DNA of 64,000 nt, from the NCBI RefSeq assembly GCF_000426725.1, contig NZ_AUFX01000014.1:1-64000 (forward strand). The letters run 5' to 3'. The notes beneath the pieces are model-generated. The model was given only the letters and a program-made list of their open reading frames with translations, did not search any database and had not been told where the DNA came from. Position numbers and translations under genes: made by a program. Position 1 is the first letter of the stretch. Each line of letters begins with the position of its first letter. This document shows positions 28,325-37,370 of the stretch, piece by piece. This DNA is from Sporocytophaga myxococcoides DSM 11118 (GTDB lineage Bacteria; Bacteroidota; Bacteroidia; Cytophagales; Cytophagaceae).

Positions 28325-29300
28325 TTCAGATTATAAAAGATTCGGTAAGGTAACTTTGGTTACTTTAATCTCGGTCTATTTATTGATATTGGCTGGAGGA
28401 ATAGTGAGAAGTACAGGTTCAGGTATGGGATGTCCCGACTGGCCCAAATGTTTTGGAAATTATATTCCTCCAACCCATATCAGTGAACTTCCCTTAGATT
28501 ATAAGGAGCGTTATAAAGTTCACGGTTTTGAAGCAGAGTTTAATCCGGTTAAAACCTGGATTGAGTATATAAATAGGCTAATGGGTGCTGTAGTTGGCTT
28601 TTTGATGCTGTTGGTTGTTAGCTTTTCTGTTCCATTGATAAAAAAAGACTGGAGCCTGTTTGCATTAAGTTTGTTGACCCTATTTCTGATCGGTTTCGAA
28701 GCCTGGCTCGGAAAGATGGTAGTATCATCAAATTTAGCTCCGATAATGGTTACAATACATATGGGCGGTTCTTTGATTATTGTAGGCTTACTGATTTGGA
28801 TTTTAATAAAAACATTTCCACAACGCTTTACCTACTTTAAAGGTCCTGTACATTCCAAATTTAATTTTCTGGTTGTGTTTCTTTTGATTTTGACATTCCT
28901 ACAGATTTCAGTAGGTACTCAGGTTAGAGAAGAAATTGATCTGATTATTGTGAAAAATAACAATTCGAATAGAGAACTTTGGATTGATAGTTTAGGGAAG
29001 GTGTTTTTGTTCCATAGAGTCATCGGTTATGTATTATTGCTCTTGTCAGCATATTTGTTCTTTGGATTTAAAAAGATTATTGAGAATAAAGTGATTATTA
29101 AGTCTGTGTCTGTGGTATTCTACTGTTTACTGGTAGAGACACTTGCAGGTATAGCATTAGCTGTTTTCAGCTTACCACCATACCTTCAACCATTACATTT
29201 ATTATTAGCGACAATAGTTTTCGGTATACTGTTTTTCGTATTTACAATAATAAATGTGAATCTGGAAGGTTTTAAGATGAAAACGAAATTGAATTATTAA
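28314..29300 (+). CDS. ctaA: Haem A synthase (COX15/CtaA)
   Basis: This 328-residue protein has eight membrane helices. GGIVRSTGSGMGCPDWPKCFG is the start of the first half-bundle; conserved His residues occur in VTIHMGGSL, LFHRVIGY and PLHLLLAT. It oxidises the haem O methyl to haem A. It overlaps coxA by 11 bp, which suggests translational coupling of oxidase and cofactor production. Confidence 0.92.
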   Translation: MENNSDYKRFGKVTLVTLISVYLLILAGGIVRSTGSGMGCPDWPKCFGNYIPPTHISELPLDYKERYKVHGFEAEFNPVKTWIEYINRLMGAVVGFLMLLVVSFSVPLIKKDWSLFALSLLTLFLIGFEAWLGKMVVSSNLAPIMVTIHMGGSLIIVGLLIWILIKTFPQRFTYFKGPVHSKFNFLVVFLLILTFLQISVGTQVREEIDLIIVKNNNSNRELWIDSLGKVFLFHRVIGYVLLLLSAYLFFGFKKIIENKVIIKSVSVVFYCLLVETLAGIALAVFSLPPYLQPLHLLLATIVFGILFFVFTIINVNLEGFKMKTKLNY

Positions 29301-29301
29301 A

Positions 29302-30195
29302 ATGCAGTCAGTAAGTAGATTAAATATTCTTCACCTGGTGGGATTTAAGTCTAAAGAATATTTTAGATTATTAAAATTCCGTCTTTCCCTTACAGTAGTT
29401 TTTTCTGCTGGTATGGGGTACATATTGGGTGGAGGAAAATCGATCGATTGGTCATTATTTGGGATATTTGCCCTTGCAGGAATGTGTCTTACAGGAGCAA
29501 GTAATATTCTGAATCAGGTCTATGAGAAGGACTCTGACAAATTAATGGATCGTACCAAAAGTCGTCCAGTCCCTACTGGTAATGTAAGTGTTCCTGAAGC
29601 AATATTTCTAGCATCAGTTTTGGGTGCCTTGTCAATTTTCCTCTTTAGTGAATTCTTCAATTTTAAAACCGCTATTTTAGGTTTTTCTTCATTAGTATTA
29701 TATGCCTTTGCTTATACTCCTTTAAAAACTAAAACCCCACTTGCTGTTTTTGTTGGTGCCATTCCTGGAGCATTGCCTCCAATGATTGGCTGGATTGCAG
29801 CAACGGATAAGTTTGGTTGGGAGCCAGGCATCTTATTTGGAATTCAGTTTTTCTGGCAACTTCCACATTACTGGGCCATTGCCTGGGTTTTGGATGAAGA
29901 TTATCAGAAAGCAGGTATCAGATTATTACCAAATGCAGGAGGAAGAACATCCGAGACTGCATTTCAAATAATGATTTATACTTTATTCTTAATCCCGTTA
30001 GGGTTTATGCCTTATTTTTTAGGTATGACTGGAATAACTTCAGCAATTGTAACTTTAATTGCGGGAATCTTATTTCTGGCTCAAACCTTTTATTTAATGA
30101 AGGAGTGTACCAAAAAAGCAGCATTGCTGATTATGTTTGGATCTTTCCTTTATTTGCCAATAGTACAAATTGCTTTTGTTTTGGATAAGGTATAG
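29302..30195 (+). CDS. ctaB: Protohaem IX farnesyltransferase (haem O synthase)
   Basis: This 297-residue UbiA-family prenyltransferase has the Asp-rich motif NQVYEKDSDKLMDRTKSRP and the second conserved loop YTPLKTKTPLAVFVGAIPGA. It has about nine helices. It makes haem O from haem B for the aa3 oxidase. It begins 1 bp after ctaA. Confidence 0.95.
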   Translation: MQSVSRLNILHLVGFKSKEYFRLLKFRLSLTVVFSAGMGYILGGGKSIDWSLFGIFALAGMCLTGASNILNQVYEKDSDKLMDRTKSRPVPTGNVSVPEAIFLASVLGALSIFLFSEFFNFKTAILGFSSLVLYAFAYTPLKTKTPLAVFVGAIPGALPPMIGWIAATDKFGWEPGILFGIQFFWQLPHYWAIAWVLDEDYQKAGIRLLPNAGGRTSETAFQIMIYTLFLIPLGFMPYFLGMTGITSAIVTLIAGILFLAQTFYLMKECTKKAALLIMFGSFLYLPIVQIAFVLDKV

Positions 30196-30203
30196 TTAAA
30201 AAT

Positions 30204-30800
30204 ATGAGTCAACACGAATTAAATTTACAATCGAGCGAGCCTCAGAAGCCGCTGTCAATGAATCCGAAAAAGTTCGCTTTCTGGCTTTTCCTTGTGACGG
30301 TATTGATGATATTCGCTGCATTAACAAGCGCGTATATTGTGAGGAGGGCAGATGGAGGTTGGTTGGAGTTTCAACTCCCTTCAATTTTCTGGCTTAACTC
30401 TGTTATTATAGTAGTTAGTTCAATAACAATGCAGTTTGCATATTTTGCTGCTAAAAAAGATAGCCTTGAGAATACTAAGTTATACTTGTTAATTACCAGT
30501 CTTTTAGGATTAGCCTTTTTGGTAGGCCAGTTTTATGCCTGGGGAGATCTAGTAGAAATTAATGTTTTCTTCGGAGGAAAGGGCAGTAACCCTTCTGGTT
30601 CATTTCTGTATGTATTGACAGGTTTGCATGGTTTGCACCTGATTTCTGCAGTAATCTTCCTTTGGGTTGTGTTTGCTCAAAGTTTCAAATATAAAGTTCA
30701 TTCAAAGAGCATGCTTGTAATAGAATGCTGTACAACGTATTGGCATTTCCTTGGTGGACTTTGGATATATTTGTTTGGATTTTTATTACTTAACCATTAA
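30204..30800 (+). CDS. coxC: Cytochrome c oxidase subunit III-like protein, first copy
   Basis: This 198-residue protein has five predicted helices, fitting the short bacterial subunit III (CyoC/CtaE fold): FAFWLFLVTVLMIFAALTSAYIV at the start, GLHGLHLISAVIFL in the middle and TYWHFLGGLWIYLF at the end. Two subunit III genes follow one another here, which is usual in Bacteroidota. Confidence 0.88.
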   Translation: MSQHELNLQSSEPQKPLSMNPKKFAFWLFLVTVLMIFAALTSAYIVRRADGGWLEFQLPSIFWLNSVIIVVSSITMQFAYFAAKKDSLENTKLYLLITSLLGLAFLVGQFYAWGDLVEINVFFGGKGSNPSGSFLYVLTGLHGLHLISAVIFLWVVFAQSFKYKVHSKSMLVIECCTTYWHFLGGLWIYLFGFLLLNH

Positions 30801-30820
30801 TTTTTCATAAAAATAACAAC

Positions 30821-31564
30821 ATGGCAACAACAGCAGTCATTGACGAAAAAGAAAAAAGAAGTTTGTGGGGTGGAGGTGCTGAACCCCTTAGAGCAAGTTA
30901 CGGAAAGCTGATGATGTGGTTTTTCCTCCTTTCTGATGCTTTAAGCTTTTCAGGATTATTAATTACTTACGGTTTAAGTAGGTTTGCACATAATGCTTAT
31001 ACTGGGAAAATAGCTGATTTCGTACCATCAGGAAGTTATTGGCCAGTACCTGAAAAAGTGTTTACGCACATTCCTTTTACTCATAATCCATATCCTCTAG
31101 TATTTGTGGGAATTATGACATTTATCCTCATCATGAGTAGTGTTACAATGGTTCTTGCTGTTGAAGCTGGTCATAGAATGGATAAAGAAGAAGTATTAAA
31201 ATGGATGCTTTGGACAATTATAGGTGGTGCTGCCTTTTTAGGTTGCCAGGCTTGGGAGTGGACAATTTTCATAGTTGGTGACAAAGGTAGAATGTTAGCA
31301 GACGGAACTACGTTCTTCGGAGCTAATCTTCACCATAACGAATATGGCCCTACTTTATTCGCTGATTTATTCTTCTTTATTACAGGCTTCCACGGTACTC
31401 ACGTATTGAGCGGTGTTATCATCAATATGATAGTATTCTATAATGTGGCTATTGGAACTTATGAAAGAGTTGGACATTACGAAATGGTTGAGAAAGTTGG
31501 TCTTTACTGGCACTTTGTAGACCTTGTTTGGGTGTTTGTATTTACTTTCTTCTATCTGGTTTAA
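30821..31564 (+). CDS. Cytochrome c oxidase subunit III, second copy
   Basis: This 247-residue paralogue of the preceding gene has a longer loop after helix 1. KLMMWFFLLSDALSFSGLL, GFHGTHVLSGVIINM and GLYWHFVDLVWVFVFTFFYL are the family signatures. It supports the oxygen and proton channels of subunit I. Confidence 0.9.
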   Translation: MATTAVIDEKEKRSLWGGGAEPLRASYGKLMMWFFLLSDALSFSGLLITYGLSRFAHNAYTGKIADFVPSGSYWPVPEKVFTHIPFTHNPYPLVFVGIMTFILIMSSVTMVLAVEAGHRMDKEEVLKWMLWTIIGGAAFLGCQAWEWTIFIVGDKGRMLADGTTFFGANLHHNEYGPTLFADLFFFITGFHGTHVLSGVIINMIVFYNVAIGTYERVGHYEMVEKVGLYWHFVDLVWVFVFTFFYLV

Positions 31565-31591
31565 TTTAAATATTTAAGTTGATATAAAATT

Positions 31592-31957
31592 ATGGGACAC
31601 GGTCATCATACTACAGCACATGCTCCTCAGGTTCTTCCAAAGGATAAAGAGAAAATCAAGAAAATCTGGATGACGGCTCTTATCCTTGCGGTTGTAACGG
31701 CTATAGAATTCTTACTGGCATTTACAATGGAAAGAGGTTCATTGCTTACTTCAATATTCGTTCTATTAACATTCGTAAAATCTTTCTACATCGTAGGAGA
31801 ATTTATGCACCTTAAATATGAAGCGAAAACTTTAATCTGGTCAATTGTAATACCAACGCTTTTTATCGTTTGGTTAGTAGTAGCTCTATTAGTTGAAGGA
31901 AATGCAATATTGTATTTCAGAAATCTTTGGCAATGGTACGCTGGTTTAGCTAAATAA
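31592..31957 (+). CDS. coxD: Cytochrome c oxidase subunit IV family protein
   Basis: This 121-residue protein has three helices and the pattern of bacterial subunit IV (TALILAVVTAIEFLLAF, VLLTFVKSFYIVGEFMHLKYE). Its N-terminus MGHGHHTTAH is His-rich, the third such tail in this operon. Confidence 0.85.
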   Translation: MGHGHHTTAHAPQVLPKDKEKIKKIWMTALILAVVTAIEFLLAFTMERGSLLTSIFVLLTFVKSFYIVGEFMHLKYEAKTLIWSIVIPTLFIVWLVVALLVEGNAILYFRNLWQWYAGLAK

Positions 31958-31964
31958 TCAGATA

Positions 31965-32627
31965 ATGAATAAAATTATTAAAACCGGTATACTAGTTTTA
32001 CTTCTGGTAATACCGGTTTTTCTTTTTCAGTATTTTAAGTTCTTTGGGAAAAATCATTATAAACTACCTGTTTTTTTTGCAACAGACTCTGTTTTAAATG
32101 ATAAAGGACAATATACTATAACAGAAGCGCATGAAATTCCTGATTTTTCATTTAGAAATCAGGATGGAGTGGAAATTAAAAGAGAGAAATTCAAAGGAAA
32201 GATTCTTGTTGTGGATTTTTTCTTTTCAAGGTGCCCTGGAATTTGCCCTCAAATGACCAACCAGTTGATCAGGGTTCAGGAAAAATTTAAACAAGAACCT
32301 CAATTTCAGATTCTATCCCTTACTGTAGATCCTGAATATGATACTGTATCTGTATTGAAGTCTTATGCACTGAAATATGGAGCAATTCCTGAAAAATGGA
32401 ATTTCCTTACCGGACGTAAAGATTCTATTTATGCACTCGCTCAAAAGGGCTTTTTCATTACGGCTATGGAAGACCGAGACAGACCTCTTGAATTTATTCA
32501 CAGTGAGAAACTCGTGCTGGTAGATAAAGATGGAAGGATCAGGGGCTATTATGATGGAACGGATTCTGAAGAAGTTGACCGCTTAATTACTGAAATACAA
32601 GTTCTGCAATATGAATACTCAAATTAA
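31965..32627 (+). CDS. SCO1/SenC-type copper chaperone
   Basis: This 220-residue protein has an N-terminal membrane anchor and a thioredoxin-like domain. The copper ligands are visible: FSRCPGICPQMT (CxxxC) and the distal His in FIHSEKLVLVD. SCO proteins deliver copper to the CuA site of CoxB. Its last 17 bp overlap the next gene. Confidence 0.93.
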   Translation: MNKIIKTGILVLLLVIPVFLFQYFKFFGKNHYKLPVFFATDSVLNDKGQYTITEAHEIPDFSFRNQDGVEIKREKFKGKILVVDFFFSRCPGICPQMTNQLIRVQEKFKQEPQFQILSLTVDPEYDTVSVLKSYALKYGAIPEKWNFLTGRKDSIYALAQKGFFITAMEDRDRPLEFIHSEKLVLVDKDGRIRGYYDGTDSEEVDRLITEIQVLQYEYSN

Positions 32628-33213
32628 TCCAGTTATTGAAAAAAAAGATAATCTCTATTTGATTATCATAGGCATATTGTCAGTAGCCGTACCTGTATTG
32701 GTTTCTGTGCTATTTTACCTACCCCAAACAGGTAAGCTGGGAGATTTGGATGTTTCTTTTTTACCCCACCTTAATGCAGTTTTAAACACTTGCACCACTA
32801 TTGCTCTCTTATCAGGGTTTTACTTTATCAAATTTAAAAAAGATGCAAGGCTACACAGAATGGCGATGATGGTGGCATTTTGTCTTTCAAGTCTTTTTCT
32901 TATTTCGTATGTAATTTATCATTACCAAGGGCCTCATACTATTTATGGAGATATTAACCATGATGGTGTTTTGGATATTGCTGAAAAGTCTGCTGTAGGT
33001 ATTTGGAGAACTATTTATATACTGATTCTTGTTCCTCATATTATATTGGCAGCTGTAGTTGTGCCCTTTGTTTTATTTGCTATATACTTTGGAATATCCA
33101 ATCAGTTTTCAAAACATGTGAAAGTTGTAAAATGGACATTTCCAATCTGGTTGTATGTAGCAGTTACTGGGGTTATAGTTTATTTAATGATTAGTCCTTA
33201 TTATGGAGCTTAA
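32611..33213 (+). CDS. DUF420 family membrane protein
   Basis: This 200-residue protein has five predicted helices. It shows the DUF420 features LPHLNAVLNTCTTIALLSGF and RLHRMAMMVAF with conserved His residues, plus a third His in the helix around VPHIILAAVVVP. The CtaM/YozB-type branch is needed for assembly of haem-copper oxidases in Firmicutes. Position at the end of the oxidase operon and the overlap with SCO fit an assembly role. Confidence 0.87.
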   Translation: MNTQINPVIEKKDNLYLIIIGILSVAVPVLVSVLFYLPQTGKLGDLDVSFLPHLNAVLNTCTTIALLSGFYFIKFKKDARLHRMAMMVAFCLSSLFLISYVIYHYQGPHTIYGDINHDGVLDIAEKSAVGIWRTIYILILVPHIILAAVVVPFVLFAIYFGISNQFSKHVKVVKWTFPIWLYVAVTGVIVYLMISPYYGA

Positions 33214-33226
33214 TAATTCTGTCAAT

Positions 33227-33505
33227 ATGAAAAAGGTGATCTTTGTTTTGATGCTTGTTTTTGTAGTAATAATGGCCGGATCAACTGATCTATTGGCTCA
33301 ATGTGCTATGTGTAAAGCTACAATTAAAGATAATGTGGAATCCGGACAAGGGATAGGGCAGGGATTGAATAAAGGAATTTTATACCTGATGAGTGTTCCA
33401 TACATTATCGGAAGTTTTATCGCTTTTTTCTGGTATAAAAACAGCAAAAAGAATAGCGAAAAGCAGCAGTTACTTGACAAAATCAAATCAAAATTTGCCA
33501 AATAA
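33227..33505 (+). CDS. Small membrane protein with CxxC at the end of the oxidase operon
   Basis: The protein is 92 residues from the ATG at 33227. The ATG at 33203 overlaps the DUF420 stop and would spoil the signal peptide. It has a signal peptide (MKKVIFVLMLVF...LLAQ), then a CAMCK motif right at the mature N-terminus, a second membrane helix (about 48-65) and a Lys-rich tail. I know of similar short proteins in Bacteroidota oxidase loci but no assigned function. The CxxC could bind copper or haem precursor; that is inference. Confidence 0.75.
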   Translation: MKKVIFVLMLVFVVIMAGSTDLLAQCAMCKATIKDNVESGQGIGQGLNKGILYLMSVPYIIGSFIAFFWYKNSKKNSEKQQLLDKIKSKFAK

Positions 33506-33545
33506 ATCTTCGTTATTTTAATGTATACCTCTTACGATTGATACC

Positions 33546-36500
33546 TTGAAAAATCTTTTAAGAAAGAACATATTTCTATTTTTATCCCTCCTGTTTTTTC
33601 TATTATCATTAGTAACCTGGAATTTTTTTAACAATAGCAGTGAAACAATCAACAAAAAGAAGATTGTAAAAGCTATTTCCGGACAAATTGATCTTTTCCT
33701 ACAGAAGAACCAAAAATCATCAGAGCTGCTATTTAAAACACTTGAGAATAAGTCGAGATATTCATTTTCGAGCTTAAATATACCATCTGATTACCCTTAT
33801 TACATTTTCAAAAATAAGCAACTTATTTACTGGTCTGACTTTAGGTTTGTTCCTGAATATGATCACGTGAAAGGGGAGTATTCGGAAAAAGTGTTATTTC
33901 AAAAGACAGGGAAATACCTTGTCTCACAAAAGAAATTAGTAACGGAAAAGGATGTTTTTGAAGTTTATTTTTTAACTCCTGTAAGGGCATATATCAATCA
34001 ACCGGCGACATTCAATGATATGGTTGCATTTAAACCTATCATCAATGATAATAATGTCCGTGTTCTCGCAAATCCTGCCAGCGACCCTGATCTGAATATA
34101 CATTCTCCTCAGAAAGAATTCCTGTTTTCTATTGAGTTTTTTGAAATCAATAAAATCAAGAGTAGTTCACTTTTATTTACGTATATAGTCCTTAGCTTTC
34201 TGGCTTTGGCTTCGCTTGTTACTGCCATTTACCGGGTGGCATTAAAAATTTCGGAAAAAAATTTTGATATTGCTACGATAATTCTTGTCTTCAACCTATT
34301 GGTGATAAGAATTGCAATGCTATTCTTAAATTATCCTTCATTTTTGTCGGATTTTGGCCTGTTCAATCCAAAGTACTTCGCTTCATCTATTTTGTCTCCT
34401 TCACTTGGTGACTTATTGCTGAATTTTATTTTCCTTTTTCTGACCGGGCTTTTTGTATTTATAAACTACCATCGTTCAAGATTTTTACAAAAGGCAAATA
34501 ACCTTTCCGGAATTTTCAGAAAAGCATTTTCAGTAATATTAATCTTTATTGCATTATTGATTCAGCATCAGTTTTTTTTCATTTTAAGAGCAATATCATT
34601 GAACTCAACATGGTCGATTGATATTACTACAGATATTAATTTTGGCTTTTTCAGGATATCATCGATAGTTGCTTTCGTTTTTGCTTCGATAAACCTGTTT
34701 TTATTGCTGCATTTGCTTGTAAGGATATTACAGTTCTTCTGCGATAATCAGCTTTTGAAAATTATATGGGCTAGTATCATTGCCTGGGTTCTATTTTCAG
34801 TATTTTCCTATTTCATTCTTGGTGGGGTTTCTATATCGGTAAGCCTTGCTTGTCTAGTCTATATATTAGTTATTTCATTCCTTAAGTTACCAAGGCAATT
34901 TATCAGATTCCGTTACGGAACTTATATCTATCTGATATTTGCCGGATTGCTGTCTGCCTTTACTGCTGCAGTTTCTATCTATGTGACTCAGGAAGAGAAA
35001 GAGGTAATAAGAAAACAGAAATTTGCATCCCAGTTGGTCATAGATAATGATGTATTGGGTGAGTACCTTTTGTCAGATGCATCTAAAAAAATAAAGGAAG
35101 ATATCTTTATCAAAAGCAGGCTTGTTACCCCTTTTTCCTCTAAAGAAATTATTGAGCAAAAGATCAAGAAGATCTACCTGTCCAATTATTTTGATAAATA
35201 TGATGTATCAGTTTCTGTATTCGATGCGTCCGGCGACGTCTTTGAGAAAAAATCATATTATGCCAACTACTTTGAAGTGTTATCCGAATTGAAAAAAGGT
35301 CAGCACCGAACAGAGTACAAGAATATTTATTTTCAAAAGGAAAATCTGAAGGATGGGTTCAGAAGGTATATATGCTTTAATGAAATTGAGAAAAATGATA
35401 TCATCATTGGGTATATCATTATTGAATTAAAGCACAGAAGGATCATTCCCAATAGCGTGTATCCTGAGCTTTTCCTTGACAAAAAAGTCTTTGAAAACTT
35501 TGATAACAAGAACTATCATTATGCGGTATTTTCTGACAGTGCCTTGTTATATAGTTCCGGTAATTTTAATTATGATAAAAACCTCTCTGTAATTAACCTT
35601 TCGAATAAAAGAATTTATAACGAGGGTGTTAAGCTAAAAGGCTTCCACCATTTGGCGTTCAGGCCGGGTAACGGAAAGATCATAGTGGTCTCTTCTCCGG
35701 AATATGCATATGCAGATATATTCTCTAATTTTTCATTTCTGTTCCTTACGCTTATTGTAAGTATACTTCTATTTATAGTGGGATATGCTGTTCTGTTCAG
35801 GTTTAAGAAAGATACCATGAGTTTATCGGCAAAAATCCAGATTTACCTGAATATTGCCTTTTTCCTGCCACTGTTTATTGTGAGTGTTATTACACTGAGT
35901 ATTATCAGTAATACCTACAGAGAAAATCTTAATAAAGCTTTTATCAAAAAAGCTGAAAGCATAAGTGGTAATATTTCAGTTTACCTAGAGGGGTATAAAA
36001 AGGATATTTCAAAAAAGGAAAAACTGGAGAGTACTGTGCTACAGGTAGGTCAGTTTACTGAGTCTGATATCAATATTTTTAATAACGGGGGAAAATTACT
36101 TATATCCAGTCAGCCCGCTATCTATAATGCCGGAATTGTTTCTGAAATGATGAATCCGAAAGCGTATTCAGGAATCATAGAAACCAGGAAAAATGTGGTA
36201 ATGCTTACTGAATCCGTCGGAAAGCTTAACTATAAAAATGTATATGTAGCTATCCGTTCTTTTGAAACCGGAAATTTATTGGGAATTCTGAGTATACCTT
36301 TCTTTGAATCAAAAGCAGAGTTAGAGAAGCAGGTAATTGAAGTATTGACAACTACTATCAACATATTTGTTACAATCTTTATTGTCTTTATTGCATTATC
36401 CTATTTCGTAAGCCACATTCTGACAAATCCTTTGAAAATTATTACGCACAGAATTCGTCGTACATCTTTTGGTGAAGAAAATGAACCTCTGGAATGGAAA

Positions 36501-37259
36501 TCCAAGGATGAAATTGGTCTCCTGGTTGGTGAGTATAATGAAATGCTAGTAAAGCTGGAAGACAGTAAACGTTTACTTTCCAGAAGTGAAAAAGAGTCTG
36601 CCTGGAGAGAAATGGCAAAGCAGGTTGCACATGAAATTAAAAATCCGCTTACTCCAATGAAGCTTACGATTCAGCATCTTCAAAGGATGCTGAAGGATGA
36701 GGCGGATAATGGGAAGGCTGTTACACAGAAAAGTCTAAACACCCTTTTGGATCAGATAAACAATCTGAATGAAATAGCTACTTCATTTTCTTCATTTGCT
36801 AAAATGCCTAATCCTAAATCAGAAAGGATTGAAGTGTTCGGAATTGCAGAAAGTGTGGTAAACCTGTACAACAATAGCAAAGATGCCGTCGTTGAAATTT
36901 TTAAGGAGGCAGGGAAATACTATGTCATAGGTGATGAACAGGCAATGAATAGTATTTTTACTAACTTGATTCTGAATGGAATTCAGTCTGTGCCTTATGA
37001 GCGTAAACCTCATATTAAAGTGATTTTCAGTGAGGAGGATTCAAATCTTTTAATTGAAATCCGTGATAACGGTTCCGGAATTCCTGAATCTGTGAGAAGT
37101 AAAGTATTTATACCTAACTTTAGCACTAAATTCAGTGGATCGGGTATCGGTCTTGCGGTTGCAAAAAAAGGAGTCGAACATGCAGGAGGCAAAATCTGGT
37201 TTACAACTGAGGACGGAGTCGGGACTTCATTTTTTATTGAATTGCCATTAATTCATTGA
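33546..37259 (+). CDS. Giant multi-pass sensor histidine kinase, NtrY-like transmitter
   Basis: This 1237-residue protein starts at a TTG (33546). An N-terminal helix and an extracytoplasmic region of about 180 residues are followed by a block of eight or so helices (about 205-485), a second extracytoplasmic region (about 490-735), more helices (near 740 and 775), a third sensor region, a helix near 945 and a HAMP-like linker. The transmitter has the NtrY-type H-box VAHEIKNPLTPMKLT with His near residue 1029, the N-box LILNGIQS (N-x-x-x-N-like), DNGSGIP and GSGIGLAVAKK. No receiver domain or response-regulator gene is adjacent. It follows the oxidase operon by 40 bp with no terminator seen, so it may monitor respiration or envelope state. 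Confidence 0.88.
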   Translation: MKNLLRKNIFLFLSLLFFLLSLVTWNFFNNSSETINKKKIVKAISGQIDLFLQKNQKSSELLFKTLENKSRYSFSSLNIPSDYPYYIFKNKQLIYWSDFRFVPEYDHVKGEYSEKVLFQKTGKYLVSQKKLVTEKDVFEVYFLTPVRAYINQPATFNDMVAFKPIINDNNVRVLANPASDPDLNIHSPQKEFLFSIEFFEINKIKSSSLLFTYIVLSFLALASLVTAIYRVALKISEKNFDIATIILVFNLLVIRIAMLFLNYPSFLSDFGLFNPKYFASSILSPSLGDLLLNFIFLFLTGLFVFINYHRSRFLQKANNLSGIFRKAFSVILIFIALLIQHQFFFILRAISLNSTWSIDITTDINFGFFRISSIVAFVFASINLFLLLHLLVRILQFFCDNQLLKIIWASIIAWVLFSVFSYFILGGVSISVSLACLVYILVISFLKLPRQFIRFRYGTYIYLIFAGLLSAFTAAVSIYVTQEEKEVIRKQKFASQLVIDNDVLGEYLLSDASKKIKEDIFIKSRLVTPFSSKEIIEQKIKKIYLSNYFDKYDVSVSVFDASGDVFEKKSYYANYFEVLSELKKGQHRTEYKNIYFQKENLKDGFRRYICFNEIEKNDIIIGYIIIELKHRRIIPNSVYPELFLDKKVFENFDNKNYHYAVFSDSALLYSSGNFNYDKNLSVINLSNKRIYNEGVKLKGFHHLAFRPGNGKIIVVSSPEYAYADIFSNFSFLFLTLIVSILLFIVGYAVLFRFKKDTMSLSAKIQIYLNIAFFLPLFIVSVITLSIISNTYRENLNKAFIKKAESISGNISVYLEGYKKDISKKEKLESTVLQVGQFTESDINIFNNGGKLLISSQPAIYNAGIVSEMMNPKAYSGIIETRKNVVMLTESVGKLNYKNVYVAIRSFETGNLLGILSIPFFESKAELEKQVIEVLTTTINIFVTIFIVFIALSYFVSHILTNPLKIITHRIRRTSFGEENEPLEWKSKDEIGLLVGEYNEMLVKLEDSKRLLSRSEKESAWREMAKQVAHEIKNPLTPMKLTIQHLQRMLKDEADNGKAVTQKSLNTLLDQINNLNEIATSFSSFAKMPNPKSERIEVFGIAESVVNLYNNSKDAVVEIFKEAGKYYVIGDEQAMNSIFTNLILNGIQSVPYERKPHIKVIFSEEDSNLLIEIRDNGSGIPESVRSKVFIPNFSTKFSGSGIGLAVAKKGVEHAGGKIWFTTEDGVGTSFFIELPLIH

Positions 37260-37370
37260 TCTGAAATTTTCAAGAGCATAGCTAACATGTTAATCAGTTT
37301 TGTAAGTTTGGTTAACTTTACATCAAGGTATATTCATTTGTCTCAAACATCATTTGAATAGCCAGGTGGA

